From an uncultured Vibrio sp. (GTDB lineage: Bacteria > Pseudomonadota > Gammaproteobacteria > Enterobacterales > Vibrionaceae), in assembly GCA_947504195.1 (NCBI GenBank), contig CANNGN010000001.1, positions 62,001-126,000 on the forward strand: a stretch of DNA of 64,000 nucleotides, given 5' to 3'. Both the position numbers and the translations under genes were made by a program. The notes under the pieces were generated by a model, which worked only from the letters and a program-made list of their open reading frames with translations, was not told the origin of the DNA and ran no database searches. Positions 39,509 to 49,550 of the stretch are shown piece after piece. How positions within the stretch are numbered: the first letter of the stretch is position 1; the number at the start of each line of letters is the position of its first letter.

Positions 39509-40120
39509 GTGATAGGACGAGTGCGCGGAAGCATCATTGAAAAACAACCTCCAGTAGCTTTGATTGAAGTGAGTGGTATCGGGTATGAAATTCAAATGCC
39601 AATGAGCTGTTTCTATGAATTACCTGATGTCGGTGAAGAAGCTATTGTCTACACGCATTTTGTTGTCCGCGAAGACGCTCAGTTATTATATGGATTTAAT
39701 ACCATCCGAGAGCGTGCTCTTTTTCGTGAAGTTATTAAGGCAAATGGCGTGGGGCCCAAATTAGGTCTCGGGATTCTTTCAGGTATGACGGCAGAGCAAT
39801 TTGTCGATTGTGTTGAACGAGAAGACATCTCAACCTTAATAAAATTGCCAGGTGTGGGTAAAAAAACTGCTGAGCGACTCGTCGTTGAAATGAAAGATCG
39901 TTTGAAAGGGTGGTCAACTGGCGATCTATTTAGCAGTCCACAGCCATCTCAAGCTGGTGTGGTTGCATCTTCAGCGAGCAGTGTCTCGGACGAAGCGGTT
40001 AGTGCATTGATTGCGCTTGGTTACAAAGAAGTTCAAGCAGTGAAGATCATCAAACAGGTTAGTGAACCTGATATGAGCAGCGAAGCCTTAATCAAAGCAG
40101 CCTTGAGAGCGATGGTATGA
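39509..40120 (+). CDS. ruvA: RuvA, Holliday junction DNA-binding protein
   Basis: Tetrameric junction-binding subunit of the RuvAB branch-migration complex, 203 residues. Domain I starts [14 protein letters not shown]; the helix-hairpin-helix region has [13 protein letters not shown] and [13 protein letters not shown]; domain III (about 155-203) contacts RuvB. The start is a GTG, and the stop overlaps the ruvB start as ATGA. An SOS box lies upstream. Confidence 0.96.
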   Translation: MIGRVRGSIIEKQPPVALIEVSGIGYEIQMPMSCFYELPDVGEEAIVYTHFVVREDAQLLYGFNTIRERALFREVIKANGVGPKLGLGILSGMTAEQFVDCVEREDISTLIKLPGVGKKTAERLVVEMKDRLKGWSTGDLFSSPQPSQAGVVASSASSVSDEAVSALIALGYKEVQAVKIIKQVSEPDMSSEALIKAALRAMV

Positions 40121-41121
40121 TTGAAGCAGACAGATTGATTGCCGCAGATAACCCAGTTTTCAAAGAAGAAGAGGCCTTTGATCGTGCGATAAGGCCAAAA
40201 ACACTAGCAGACTATCAAGGTCAAGATCATGTCCGTGTGCAGATGGAAATATTTATTGAGGCGGCGCAAAAGCGTCAAGAAGCACTTGATCATTTGTTGA
40301 TCTTTGGACCTCCCGGGTTAGGTAAAACGACACTGGCTAATATTGTCGCTAATGAGATGGGGGTAAACATTAGAACCACGTCTGGGCCGGTATTGGAGAA
40401 AGCTGGAGACTTGGCTGCGATGCTAACCAATCTTGAAGAAAATGATGTGCTGTTTATCGATGAAATCCACCGCTTAAGTCCTGTGGTTGAAGAAGTGCTT
40501 TATCCAGCAATGGAAGATTACCAACTTGATATTATGATTGGTGAGGGGCCAGCGGCGCGTTCAATCAAAATTGACTTACCACCTTTTACCTTGATTGGCG
40601 CGACTACACGAGCTGGTTCGCTAACTTCACCACTTAGAGACCGTTTTGGTATTGTTCAACGGTTAGAATACTATCAAGTGGAAGACTTAAAAAATATCGT
40701 TAAGCGTAGTTCTGATTGCTTAGATCTTTCAATGGATATGGAAGGCGCGTTAGAACTAGCTAAACGCTCTCGTGGTACTCCTCGTATTTCCAATCGACTG
40801 CTTCGACGTGTTCGTGATTATGCTGAAGTTAAAGGGGACGGGCATATTGGTGTCGATACTGCAGATATGGCGCTTAAGATGCTGGATGTTGATCCTAAGG
40901 GGTTTGATTACATGGATAGAAAATTACTCCTCGCCATCATCGATAAATTTTCCGGTGGACCAGTCGGGCTAGATAATGTAGCAGCGGCAATTGGTGAAGA
41001 AAAAGACACCATTGAGGATGTCATTGAACCGTATTTGATTCAGCAGGGTTTTTTGCAACGTACACCTCGAGGACGAGTTGCAACAGATAGAGCTTACCTT
41101 CATTTTAATAAAGTAAAATAA
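40117..41121 (+). CDS. ruvB: RuvB, Holliday junction branch-migration ATPase
   Basis: Hexameric AAA+ motor, 334 residues, with Walker [10 protein letters not shown] at 64-72, Walker [11 protein letters not shown], sensor 1 [19 protein letters not shown] and a C-terminal winged-helix domain. The start overlaps the ruvA stop, so the two are translationally coupled. The 470 bp downstream separate it from cydA. Confidence 0.97.
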   Translation: MIEADRLIAADNPVFKEEEAFDRAIRPKTLADYQGQDHVRVQMEIFIEAAQKRQEALDHLLIFGPPGLGKTTLANIVANEMGVNIRTTSGPVLEKAGDLAAMLTNLEENDVLFIDEIHRLSPVVEEVLYPAMEDYQLDIMIGEGPAARSIKIDLPPFTLIGATTRAGSLTSPLRDRFGIVQRLEYYQVEDLKNIVKRSSDCLDLSMDMEGALELAKRSRGTPRISNRLLRRVRDYAEVKGDGHIGVDTADMALKMLDVDPKGFDYMDRKLLLAIIDKFSGGPVGLDNVAAAIGEEKDTIEDVIEPYLIQQGFLQRTPRGRVATDRAYLHFNKVK

Positions 41122-41162
41122 GCTTTTCGAAAATGAGACCTAAGTCAATAGATTAAATCGAG

Positions 41163-41178
41163 TGTGATCTTTATCACA
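41163..41178 (+). promoter_or_regulatory. CRP site upstream of cydA
   Basis: TGTGATCTTTATCACA matches the TGTGA-N6-TCACA consensus at all ten positions. It lies 42 bp after the ruvB stop and about 415 bp before cydA. The flanking bases extend the palindrome (AGTGTGAT..ATCACACT). Confidence 0.7.
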
Positions 41179-41304
41179 CTTCATGAAGATATTTTATGAT
41201 TCATAAATGTTGTTTTATCTGATTACTATTGTTAATTAAATGTATCCACAAATGGTTTGAATACCCATTTTCAACTCATTCAGACATTAACTCATATCTA
41301 AAAA

Positions 41305-41318
41305 TTGATCTGCCTCAA
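41305..41318 (+). promoter_or_regulatory. FNR-like box 1 upstream of cydA
   Basis: TTGATCTGCCTCAA matches TTGAT-N4-ATCAA at 9 of 10 positions. Its centre is exactly 50 bp upstream of the centre of the second box. Confidence 0.6.
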
Positions 41319-41354
41319 TTATTTTGTTAACAGATTGAAAATTAAGAAACTAAA

Positions 41355-41368
41355 TTGATCTATATCAA
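41355..41368 (+). promoter_or_regulatory. FNR box 2 upstream of cydA
   Basis: TTGATCTATATCAA is a perfect match to the FNR consensus. Two FNR sites upstream of cydA also occur in E. coli, where FNR and ArcA tune the operon to low oxygen. Confidence 0.75.
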
Positions 41369-41591
41369 TACCCACGATTATTACAAAACCTTTGAAAGCC
41401 ATCTCATTAACCAGTAAAATTCTCTCTATTATATTAGGTATTGCTTAATGAAATTATCTTTTTATAAGTTTATTTTACAGATGCCTCTTCCAATTACTTA
41501 CAATTTGTAACAATAAAAAAATTTAAGATTGGTGCAGCTGAAGCTGCTTTATTTGAAAGACGTGTCATTCAGCCGACACAAAGGAGTTAAC

Positions 41592-43178
41592 ATGATCGAC
41601 ATAGTTGATCTATCGCGATTGCAATTTGCACTCACTGCGATGTATCACTTTTTGTTTGTCCCACTGACATTAGGAATGTCCTTTCTTCTGGCAATCATGG
41701 AATCACTGTATGTGATGACAGATAAACAGATTTACAAAGATATGACTAAGTTTTGGGGTAAGTTATTTGGTATTAACTTTGCGCTTGGTGTTGCAACTGG
41801 CCTCACAATGGAGTTCCAGTTTGGTACTAACTGGTCATACTATTCCCACTACGTTGGTGATATTTTTGGCGCGCCCTTAGCGATTGAAGCACTCGTTGCC
41901 TTTTTCCTTGAATCTACCTTTGTCGGGTTGTTCTTCTTTGGTTGGGACCGCCTGAGTAAGCGTCAACACTTAGTATCAACATGGTTGGTCGCGATTGGTT
42001 CAAACATGTCAGCACTGTGGATTCTAGTTGCAAATGGTTGGATGCAAAATCCTGTTGGATCTGAATTCAACTTTGAAACCATGCGTATGGAAATGACCAG
42101 CTTTGCTGAAGTGGTACTAAACCCAGTTGCTCAGGTTAAATTTGTTCACACTGTGGCTGCAGGTTACACCACAGGTGCGATGTTTATTCTAGGTGTGTCT
42201 GCATACTATATTCTAAAAGGCCGAGATCTCGCGTTTGCTCGCCGTTCGTTTGCAGTGGCTTCTTCATTTGGTATTGCCGCAGTATTGTCAGTTATCGTTC
42301 TTGGTGATGAATCGGGCTATGAAGTAGGTGAAGTGCAAAAAGTGAAATTGGCAGCGATGGAAGCCGAATGGCACACCGAAGAAGCGCCAGCACCTTTCAC
42401 CCTATTTGGTTTACCGAACCAAGAAACTCGACATACGGATTATGCGATTAAAATCCCTTACGTGATGGGTATTATTGCAACACGTTCCTTTGATGAAGAA
42501 GTCATAGGGCTTAACGATTTACGTGATGGTCACGTTGATCGTGTTCGCAACGGTATGTACGCCTATGAGCTGCTGACTAAATTGCGCTCAGGTGATAAAT
42601 CCGCTGAAAATATTGCGGCATTTGATGAAGTTAAGCACGACCTAGGTTATGGCTTGTTACTTAAGCGATACACCGACAATGTTGTTGATGCGACAGAAGA
42701 ACAGATTCAAGCCGCCGCAGATGACACAATTCCAACAGTATGGCCGCTATTCTGGGCGTTCCGTATTATGGTTGCGTGTGGTTTTGCGATGCTATTTGTA
42801 TTTGGCGCAGCATTCATTCAAAGCTGTCGTCAGAAAATTGAGCAAAAACGTTGGGTTCTTAAAGCAGCACTGTTCAGTATTCCATTACCTTGGATTGGGG
42901 TTGAAACCGGTTGGTTTGTTGCCGAATTTGGTCGCCAGCCTTGGGCTGTCGGTGAAATTCTCCCTGTAAACGTGGCCAGTTCTGCGTTAAGTGCGAGTGA
43001 AATTTACATATCACTATTCGCTATTCTTGCACTTTATACCGTGTTCTTGTTGGCAGAAGTCTATTTGATGGTGAAATTTGCTCGTAAAGGGCCAAGTAGC
43101 CTAAAAACAGGTCGCTATCACTTTGAACAAAATGCAAACACTGCGGCGGATAACATCAGTCGCCAAGTCGAAGCTTAA
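41592..43178 (+). CDS. cydA: CydA, cytochrome bd ubiquinol oxidase subunit I
   Basis: Haem-bearing subunit of the high-affinity quinol oxidase used at low oxygen, 528 residues. Family haem ligands are visible: His19 in LTAMYHFLF and His186 in KFVHTVAAG; the GWMQNPVG segment and the quinol loop (about 250-380) are present. I chose the ATG at 41592 for its AAGGAG ribosome site and the exact [14 protein letters not shown]-terminus; the frame is open from 41529. First gene of cydABX-ybgE. Confidence 0.97.
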   Translation: MIDIVDLSRLQFALTAMYHFLFVPLTLGMSFLLAIMESLYVMTDKQIYKDMTKFWGKLFGINFALGVATGLTMEFQFGTNWSYYSHYVGDIFGAPLAIEALVAFFLESTFVGLFFFGWDRLSKRQHLVSTWLVAIGSNMSALWILVANGWMQNPVGSEFNFETMRMEMTSFAEVVLNPVAQVKFVHTVAAGYTTGAMFILGVSAYYILKGRDLAFARRSFAVASSFGIAAVLSVIVLGDESGYEVGEVQKVKLAAMEAEWHTEEAPAPFTLFGLPNQETRHTDYAIKIPYVMGIIATRSFDEEVIGLNDLRDGHVDRVRNGMYAYELLTKLRSGDKSAENIAAFDEVKHDLGYGLLLKRYTDNVVDATEEQIQAAADDTIPTVWPLFWAFRIMVACGFAMLFVFGAAFIQSCRQKIEQKRWVLKAALFSIPLPWIGVETGWFVAEFGRQPWAVGEILPVNVASSALSASEIYISLFAILALYTVFLLAEVYLMVKFARKGPSSLKTGRYHFEQNANTAADNISRQVEA

Positions 43179-43196
43179 GGTAGGGAGAACTAAAGA

Positions 43197-44333
43197 ATGT
43201 TTGATTACGAAATCTTGCGATTCATTTGGTGGGCACTGGTCGGTGTCCTACTAGCAGGCTTCGCTATCGCCGATGGCTTTGATATGGGTGTAGGAGCGTT
43301 AGTTCCAGTTATCGGTAAAAGTGATGTCGAACGCCGAATAATGATAAATTCCATTGCCCCACACTGGGATGGCAACCAAGTATGGTTAATCACCGCAGGT
43401 GGTGCATTGTTCGCGGCATGGCCATTAGTTTATGCAACGTCATTTTCGGGTTTTTACTTGGCAATGATCATCACTCTTGCCGCTTTATGGTTGCGTCCAG
43501 TCGGGTTGGATTACCGCTCGAAATTGACGGACCCACAATGGAGACAAGCTTGGGATATTGCTATTTCAATTAGTGGGTTTGTTCCGCCAATTATTTTTGG
43601 TGTGGCATTTGGTAACTTATTGCAAGGTGTACCATTTGAACTAACTGATTTTATGATGCCCTTGTACCAAGGTTCATTCTTCGGTTTGTTGAATCCGTTT
43701 GCCCTCTTGTGTGGTGTTGTAAGCTTATTGATGTTTTTGCTTCAAGGTTCATCTTGGTTGATTATGAAAACCTCTGATGATTTGCTTTCACGTTCAAAAG
43801 GCACTGCACAATTGGTTGGTTTGTTGCTAACAATTACATTTGTCGCTGCAGGATATTGGATTCAGAGTATCGACGGTTACGTAGTAAAAAGCGTTATCGA
43901 TACGATGGCTGATTCTAATCCATTAAACAAAGAAGTGGCACGTGAAGCGGGTGCTTGGATGGCTAACTTTAATGCTCACCCATTACTTTGGATTGCTCCA
44001 GCGTTAGGAGCGGGCATGCCAATTATTGCTGTGATTGCTGCTCGTTTTAGTAAAGGTGGCATTGCGTTTCTAGCGGCGAGCTTATCGAGTGCTGGTGTTA
44101 TTTGTACGGCGGGGTTCACTATGTTCCCATTTGTTATGCCTTCAAGTTTAGTGCCTAGTCATAGTTTGACGATGTGGGATGCGACATCGAGTGAGTTAAC
44201 ACTCCAGCTAATGACAGGCGTTGCAGCGGTATTTGTACCGATTATTTTGGCTTATACAACATTTGGTTATTACAAAATGTATGGCCGCCTTGATAACAAA
44301 TTTATCGAAGACAACAACAGTTCACTTTATTAA
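43197..44333 (+). CDS. cydB: CydB, cytochrome bd ubiquinol oxidase subunit II
   Basis: Membrane partner of CydA, 378 residues with eight or nine hydrophobic segments. It starts MFDYEILRFIWWALVGVLLAGFAIADGFDMGVG, the conserved CydB N-terminus, and contains INSIAPHWDGNQVWLI. It lies 18 bp after cydA and 12 bp before cydX. Confidence 0.97.
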   Translation: MFDYEILRFIWWALVGVLLAGFAIADGFDMGVGALVPVIGKSDVERRIMINSIAPHWDGNQVWLITAGGALFAAWPLVYATSFSGFYLAMIITLAALWLRPVGLDYRSKLTDPQWRQAWDIAISISGFVPPIIFGVAFGNLLQGVPFELTDFMMPLYQGSFFGLLNPFALLCGVVSLLMFLLQGSSWLIMKTSDDLLSRSKGTAQLVGLLLTITFVAAGYWIQSIDGYVVKSVIDTMADSNPLNKEVAREAGAWMANFNAHPLLWIAPALGAGMPIIAVIAARFSKGGIAFLAASLSSAGVICTAGFTMFPFVMPSSLVPSHSLTMWDATSSELTLQLMTGVAAVFVPIILAYTTFGYYKMYGRLDNKFIEDNNSSLY

Positions 44334-44345
44334 GGAGTCGTAATT

Positions 44346-44453
44346 ATGTGGTATTTTGCTTGGATTCTAGGTGTATTGCTTGCCTGCTCATTCGGTATTA
44401 TCAATGCATTGTGGCTCGAACACAGTGAAATGATGGATAAGGATAGTGAATAG
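44346..44453 (+). CDS. cydX: CydX, small subunit of cytochrome bd oxidase
   Basis: A 35-residue single-span membrane protein, MWYFAWILGVLLACSFGIIN then ALWLE and an acidic tail. MWYFxWILG and the NALWLE end of the helix are the CydX signature. It stabilises the haem sites of CydAB. Ribosome site AAGGAG is 10 bases upstream. Its last eight bases overlap the GTG start of ybgE. Confidence 0.93.
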   Translation: MWYFAWILGVLLACSFGIINALWLEHSEMMDKDSE

Positions 44454-44742
44454 CAACCCAGCTGCTATTTTAATGAAGCCAATAGACAGCCTGATCGTTA
44501 GGCTGTTTATTATGGCTTTGGGACTGTTTCATGCAGGTTTATTGATGTGGGAGCCTACTCAATATGCCAATTCGATAGGTGGGTTTAGTCTATTGAAGGT
44601 GACATTGTTAATCTGGTCAATGTGCAGCAGTATGGTTGTAGGTATTGGGTTTCACCCATATCGAAGCGTTTTTAAGCTCATGTTTAGTCCTTATTTTTCA
44701 TTACTAATATTATTAGGGTTTACAGGGCTGGTGTTGCTTTAG
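44446..44742 (+). CDS. ybgE: YbgE, cyd operon membrane protein
   Basis: A 98-residue membrane protein with three hydrophobic segments and the YbgE pattern (LGLFHAGLLMWEP, GFSLLKVTLLIWSMCSSMVVGIGF). The GTG start overlaps cydX. It is regularly the last gene of the cydABX operon, but no defined function is known. Followed by a strong terminator that separates the cyd and tol clusters. Confidence 0.88.
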   Translation: MNSNPAAILMKPIDSLIVRLFIMALGLFHAGLLMWEPTQYANSIGGFSLLKVTLLIWSMCSSMVVGIGFHPYRSVFKLMFSPYFSLLILLGFTGLVLL

Positions 44743-44766
44743 ACATCACCGCTTACAATCGATGAT

Positions 44767-44804
44767 AAAATAGCGTTACTTGTTTGAAGTAACGCTATTT
44801 TTTT
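44767..44804 (+). terminator. Terminator of the cydABX-ybgE operon
   Basis: A 14-bp perfect stem (AAAATAGCGTTACT and complement), 7-base loop and a run of Ts, 25 bp after the ybgE stop. Confidence 0.93.
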
Positions 44805-44898
44805 ATCATAACAATATCAATTTGAAGCAGAGCTTTTACGAATTGAAGAAAAGTACGTTATAGTAATCATTCGCATAGCAAAACTTATTGGGTTACTC

Positions 44899-45309
44899 GT
44901 GTCGCTAGAAAATATTGAATTTAAATGGCCAGTCACGGTTTATTACGAAGATACAGATGCTGGTGGTGTGGTCTACCATGCAAATTATTTAAAGTTTTTT
45001 GAACGCGCAAGGACGGAGATGATTCGAGCCTGGGGCGTCTCGCAATCAGTCTTACTTGAGCATGATATTGGTTTCGTTGTAAAGTCGATGGAAATTAATT
45101 ATATCAAAGCGGCAATATTGGATGAACATTTGACGGTAATAAGTGTCATATCTGATCAAAGGAAAGCTTCTTTGCAATTTTGTCAGGAGCTCGTAAATGC
45201 TGAACAGCAGGTATTGTGCCGTGCTTTAGTTCAGGTAGCATGCATCAATAATAAGAAAATGCGCCCAATCGCTATCCCATTATCTATTTTTTCCAAGGAG
45301 TTACAGTGA
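44899..45309 (+). CDS. ybgC: YbgC, acyl-CoA thioesterase of the Tol-Pal cluster
   Basis: Hot-dog-fold thioesterase of 136 residues with the active-site motif [17 protein letters not shown] and [10 protein letters not shown]. It hydrolyses acyl-CoA or acyl-ACP thioesters at the inner membrane and is the usual first gene of the tol-pal operon. GTG start; its stop overlaps the tolQ start (GTGA). Confidence 0.94.
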   Translation: MSLENIEFKWPVTVYYEDTDAGGVVYHANYLKFFERARTEMIRAWGVSQSVLLEHDIGFVVKSMEINYIKAAILDEHLTVISVISDQRKASLQFCQELVNAEQQVLCRALVQVACINNKKMRPIAIPLSIFSKELQ

Positions 45310-45989
45310 ACGCTGAACTTTCGATTCTCGATCTATTTTTACAAGCCAGCCTATTAGTTAAGTTAGTTATGCTTATTTTACTAGGCATGTCGGTTATGTC
45401 GTGGGCGATGATTATCAAACGTCTACGAGTGTTAAAACAAATTGGCAAACAATCTGCCTTGTTTGAAGATAAGTTTTGGTCGGGTGCGGATCTTACGCAT
45501 GTCTATCAAGAAGTGAAAGCAAGGAAAGATGAGATCAGTGGATGTGAAGAAATCTTTTATGCAGGATTTACTGAATTTGCACGTCTACACAAGTCGAATA
45601 GCGGTGATGCCAATTACGTGATGGACGGAACTGCGCGGGCAATGCGTGTTTCTGTCTCTCGTGAAGTTGAGTCTTTGGAAGCGCATTTACCCTTTTTGGC
45701 TACGGTAGGCTCAATCAGTCCTTATATTGGTCTATTTGGTACCGTATGGGGAATTATGCATGCATTTATTGCTCTTGGTGCGGTAAAACAGGCGACACTC
45801 TCAATGGTTGCACCTGGTATTGCCGAAGCATTGGTTGCAACAGCGATGGGGCTATTTGCTGCGATTCCTGCCGTAATGGCTTATAACCGTCTTAGCAATA
45901 TCGTTGGTAAGCTGGAACACAATTTCGCCACATTTTCTGAAGAGTTTCATAGTATTCTCCATCGTCAGGCTATGGTTGGGCGGGAGTAA
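45306..45989 (+). CDS. tolQ: TolQ, Tol-Pal energising protein
   Basis: Inner-membrane proton-channel subunit, 227 residues with three membrane helices (about 12-35, 135-160, 170-195). [22 protein letters not shown] and the following helix are the ExbB/TolQ signature. With TolR it uses the proton motive force to drive TolA. GTG start overlapping ybgC. Confidence 0.96.
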   Translation: MNAELSILDLFLQASLLVKLVMLILLGMSVMSWAMIIKRLRVLKQIGKQSALFEDKFWSGADLTHVYQEVKARKDEISGCEEIFYAGFTEFARLHKSNSGDANYVMDGTARAMRVSVSREVESLEAHLPFLATVGSISPYIGLFGTVWGIMHAFIALGAVKQATLSMVAPGIAEALVATAMGLFAAIPAVMAYNRLSNIVGKLEHNFATFSEEFHSILHRQAMVGRE

Positions 45990-45995
45990 TTATTT

Positions 45996-46439
45996 ATGGC
46001 CGGTTATCAGCCGAAGAAGCGTAAAATGACGGCAGAAATTAATGTCGTTCCCTATATTGATGTCATGTTAGTGTTGCTTATTATATTTATGGTGACATCG
46101 CCGTTTGTGACTCAGGGAGTCGATGTTGAATTGCCAAAAACGGAAAATGCGCAATCTGCTTCAGAGCTCGCAGGTGATAGTGATGTGAGCTTCATTATTG
46201 TAGAGATCACGCAAGCAGGAGAGATTGGTGTGAGTGTAAATAATGACAGTTTTCAACGCGGCTTATCATTACAAGACGCTATCGTATTGGTTAAAGCTGA
46301 ACGCTCAATTAACCCCGAATCCCCAGTGGCCGTTGGTGGGGATGCTCAAACACCTTATGCAGAAATCGTGCTTGTTCTTGATGAGTTAAATCAAGCAGGT
46401 ATTACCAAAGTTGGCTTATTAACGGATATTCGAGAGTAG
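45996..46439 (+). CDS. tolR: TolR, Tol-Pal energising protein
   Basis: A 147-residue protein with one N-terminal helix, INVVPYIDVMLVLLIIFMVT, holding the essential proton-path aspartate (Asp22), and a periplasmic ExbD/TolR domain. Six bases separate it from tolQ and two from tolA. Confidence 0.96.
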   Translation: MAGYQPKKRKMTAEINVVPYIDVMLVLLIIFMVTSPFVTQGVDVELPKTENAQSASELAGDSDVSFIIVEITQAGEIGVSVNNDSFQRGLSLQDAIVLVKAERSINPESPVAVGGDAQTPYAEIVLVLDELNQAGITKVGLLTDIRE

Positions 46440-46441
46440 TT

Positions 46442-47611
46442 GTGTCGAATTTGAAAGAGACCTCAAAGGTTAAAAAATCAGGTTTGGGAATGCCCCTATT
46501 CATTTCACTTCTTTTGCATATCGCGTTGGTGGTGATCTTGTTGTGGGGTTCTAATTTTATGTCCATAGAGCCTAAACAAACCGGAACGATGGTTGAGGCT
46601 GTAGTTATAGACCCGAACCTTGTGAGTCAACAAGCTAAGCGGATAAAAGAACAACGCTCTAAAGCTCAACAGCAAGAGCAAGATAGACTCGACAAACTGC
46701 GTCGTGAGAGTGACTTATTAGAGAAAAACCGTGCAGCGGAAGAAGAACGTATTCGTAAGCTGAAAGAGCAACAAGCGAAAGAAGAAAAAGCGACTCGAGA
46801 AGCCGAAAAGAAACGAGCTGAGAAAGAGAAAGAACGCAAAGAAGCGGAAGCTCGAAGTGCAGCCGCTGAGAAGGCACGAAAAGAGAAGCAAGCTGAACTA
46901 GAGAAAGTTGAAAAAGAACGTATTGCAAAACAGAAGGCCAAAGAAAAGTTAGAGGCCGAGACTAAAGCGGCGGCTGCGAAAGCTAAGGCTGCAAAAGAAG
47001 CGGCAGAGAAAGCGGAACAAATCAGAATAGCGAAAGAAAAGGCTGCCAAGGAAGCCGCTGAAAAAGCTGAAAAGGCGCGAATAGCGAAGGAGAAAGCCGC
47101 TAAGGAAGCAGCAGAAAAAGCAGCCAAAGAGAAGGCTGAACGGGAAGCGAAGGAAAAGGCAGCGAGAGAGAAAGCTGAGAAAGAAGCGAAAGAGAAAGCC
47201 CGTTTAGAGAAGTTAGAAAAAGAACGTTTGGCAAGAGAGAAACGAGAACAAGATGCGGCCTTGAGTGATGTATTCTCTGGGTTAGCAAATGAAGCTGAGC
47301 AAAATAGTAGTGCTCGATCGAAGTTTATTAGTTCAGAGCTCGACCGCTATGGCGCCATATACAAGCAGCTGATCTCGAGTCAATTATTGACCAACGACAG
47401 TTTTTCCGGAAAATCATGTAAAGTGAATTTACGCTTAATCCCAGCGGGCGGCACGGCTGTGTTGGGTAAATTAAGTGTATTATCAGGGGATTCCGCTGTG
47501 TGTGCTGCTACTTCGGCAGCGGTATTGAAAGTGAATTCTTATCCACTTCCAAACGATCCTGATATTGTTGAGCAGCTAAAAAATATCAATTTAACCGTAG
47601 AACCAAACTAA
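46442..47611 (+). CDS. tolA: TolA, Tol-Pal bridging protein
   Basis: A 389-residue protein linking the inner-membrane TolQR motor to Pal and TolB. It has one membrane helix (about 19-38), a long helical Ala/Lys/Glu-rich domain II (about 60-275) made of repeats such as EKARIAKEKAAKEAAEKA, and a C-terminal globular domain III (about 290-389) with two cysteines. GTG start. The repetitive lysine/alanine codons produce long spurious open frames on the opposite strand. Confidence 0.95.
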   Translation: MSNLKETSKVKKSGLGMPLFISLLLHIALVVILLWGSNFMSIEPKQTGTMVEAVVIDPNLVSQQAKRIKEQRSKAQQQEQDRLDKLRRESDLLEKNRAAEEERIRKLKEQQAKEEKATREAEKKRAEKEKERKEAEARSAAAEKARKEKQAELEKVEKERIAKQKAKEKLEAETKAAAAKAKAAKEAAEKAEQIRIAKEKAAKEAAEKAEKARIAKEKAAKEAAEKAAKEKAEREAKEKAAREKAEKEAKEKARLEKLEKERLAREKREQDAALSDVFSGLANEAEQNSSARSKFISSELDRYGAIYKQLISSQLLTNDSFSGKSCKVNLRLIPAGGTAVLGKLSVLSGDSAVCAATSAAVLKVNSYPLPNDPDIVEQLKNINLTVEPN

Positions 47612-47623
47612 AAGGAAACGCTT

Positions 47624-48976
47624 GTGTTACAGCGCCTTATACTAAGTGTCACACTTATTGCTTTTAGTAGCATCCAACTTGCTCATGCTGCACTTGATCT
47701 TGTGATCACAGAGGGCATTAATTCAGCAAGGCCGATTGCCATTGTACCATTTGATTGGCAAGGTAATGAGCCGTTACCTGTTGATGTCTCTGCCGTTATT
47801 GCATCGGATCTGCAGCGTAGTGGGAAATTCAGCCCTGTCCCTACCAGTAAAATGCCACAAATCCCTTATGTGGATACGAATGTCGCATTTGAAGATTGGA
47901 CAAAAATAGGCGTCGAATCGTTGCTGACAGGAGCGATTAGCGTGAATGAAAAAGGCGAGTATGTTATTCGCTATCAGCTGATCGATATTGTTGCTGGTCA
48001 ATTGGGCGAGCATGAACGTAAAGGAGTCTCCAACGAAGGCTCATTGGTACTGTCGAAAGAATATTTATTGCTTAACAACGTCGCTGCTTATCCCAAAAAG
48101 CGTTTGAGAGAGTACGCTCACCGTATCTCTGATTTAGTCTATGAGAAACTTACTGGTGAGCGAGGGGCTTTTTTAACTCGAATTGCTTATGTTGTGGTAC
48201 AGGATAATGAGAATTACCCATACCAATTGCGTGTGTCCGATTATGATGGTTTCAACGAACGGTTAGTATTGAGCTCTAAACAACCACTCATGTCGCCTGC
48301 TTGGTCACCAGATGGACGTAAGTTAGCTTATGTGTCGTTTGAAAATGGTCGTTCAGAAATCTATGTGATGGATATTTATGCCGGTGTACGTGAGAAAATG
48401 ACCTCATTCCCACGCCATAATGGTGCTCCGCGTTTCTCCCCAGATGGAAAATCACTCGCATTAGTTTTATCGAAGACAGGTAACCTCCAAGTTTATACTA
48501 TGGATTTAGCGACCAAAAAGGTAAAACAAATTACTCGAGGGTCTGCTAATAATACAGAGCCATTCTGGCATCCAAATGGGAAATCACTGATATTCACGTC
48601 TGACCGTGGTGGTAAGCCACAGATTTATAACGTAGATTTGTACACGGGAGCGACAAAACGTATAACATGGCAGGGTCGACAAAACTTAGGTGGACAAATT
48701 TCACCTGATGGCCGTTACTTAATAATGGTAAATCAAAGTGCTAATGGCTTTAACCTTGCCAAACAGGATTTAGATTCTGGAACAGTGCAAATTTTAACAA
48801 AGACTTTGCTCGATGAATCTCCTAGTATTGCCCCTAATGGTGGTATGGTTATATACAGCTCAATTTTCAACAATACTAATGTGTTATCGATGGTTTCAAT
48901 TGATGGACGTTTTAAAGCTAGACTGCCGGAAACAAATGGTCGTGTAAGAGCACCTGCTTGGTCTCCGTTTTTATAA
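47624..48976 (+). CDS. tolB: TolB, periplasmic Tol-Pal beta-propeller protein
   Basis: A 450-residue exported protein: signal peptide ending near QLAHA, an N-terminal domain with the TolA box ([21 protein letters not shown]) and a six-bladed propeller of [12 protein letters not shown]-type repeats from about residue 195. It binds Pal and is released on TolA engagement. GTG start with GGAAACG upstream. Confidence 0.96.
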   Translation: MLQRLILSVTLIAFSSIQLAHAALDLVITEGINSARPIAIVPFDWQGNEPLPVDVSAVIASDLQRSGKFSPVPTSKMPQIPYVDTNVAFEDWTKIGVESLLTGAISVNEKGEYVIRYQLIDIVAGQLGEHERKGVSNEGSLVLSKEYLLLNNVAAYPKKRLREYAHRISDLVYEKLTGERGAFLTRIAYVVVQDNENYPYQLRVSDYDGFNERLVLSSKQPLMSPAWSPDGRKLAYVSFENGRSEIYVMDIYAGVREKMTSFPRHNGAPRFSPDGKSLALVLSKTGNLQVYTMDLATKKVKQITRGSANNTEPFWHPNGKSLIFTSDRGGKPQIYNVDLYTGATKRITWQGRQNLGGQISPDGRYLIMVNQSANGFNLAKQDLDSGTVQILTKTLLDESPSIAPNGGMVIYSSIFNNTNVLSMVSIDGRFKARLPETNGRVRAPAWSPFL

Positions 48977-49004
48977 AAAGTGATTTGAATTTAAGGAATA
49001 TAAG

Positions 49005-49532
49005 ATGCAACTGAACAAAGTTCTTAAAGGGTTAATGATTGCAATCCCGGTACTTGCGATGACCGCATGTAGTTCAAGTGATGAAGCTGCAAATGCTTCT
49101 GGAACTGGAAGTACGGTCGATCAAGCGATAACGAATGAATCAACCGTATTATCTTCAATTGACGAGAGCGGTCAATTATCTGAGCAGCAGTTGATGGAAC
49201 GTGTCATGCAAGAGCAGACCGTTTATTTTGCATTCGATAACTCAACGATTTCTGCTGATTACGAAGACATGCTAGCACTTCATGCTACTTATCTAACGTC
49301 TAACCCAGCGGTAACCGTGACTATTGAAGGTCATGCTGATGAACGTGGAACCCCTGAATACAACATCGCTTTGGGTGAGTATCGTGCTGAAGCAGTTGCT
49401 CGTTACCTACAAGCTTTAGGTGCACTTTCTAGTCAAATTTCTATCGTAAGTTACGGTGAAGAAAAACCATTAGTTAACACTCACGATGAATCTGCGTACG
49501 CACAAAACCGTCGTGCGGTTCTTGTTTACTAA
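49005..49532 (+). CDS. pal: Pal, peptidoglycan-associated lipoprotein
   Basis: Outer-membrane lipoprotein of 175 residues with lipobox LAMTAC (acylated Cys22), a flexible Ser/Thr linker and an OmpA-like domain (about 70-175) containing [23 protein letters not shown]-type peptidoglycan binding. It anchors the outer membrane to peptidoglycan and concentrates at the division site through Tol. It lies 28 bp after tolB. Confidence 0.96.
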   Translation: MQLNKVLKGLMIAIPVLAMTACSSSDEAANASGTGSTVDQAITNESTVLSSIDESGQLSEQQLMERVMQEQTVYFAFDNSTISADYEDMLALHATYLTSNPAVTVTIEGHADERGTPEYNIALGEYRAEAVARYLQALGALSSQISIVSYGEEKPLVNTHDESAYAQNRRAVLVY

Positions 49533-49550
49533 TTAAAGAGTGGCTTAACT

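Larger units (their letters stand above)
41122..41591 (+). promoter_or_regulatory. 470-bp regulatory region of the cydABX operon
   Basis: No gene is seen here. It holds a perfect CRP palindrome near ruvB, two FNR-type boxes 50 bp apart, AT-rich sequence near 41400-41530 suitable for ArcA binding, and a strong ribosome site (AAGGAG) before the cydA ATG. Confidence 0.75.

Noticed and set aside
46659-47288. Long open frames on the minus strand opposite tolA (up to 153 codons)
   Set aside because: They mirror the Ala/Lys/Glu-rich repeats of TolA; the translation is low-complexity Ser/Phe/Ala sequence without a ribosome site.
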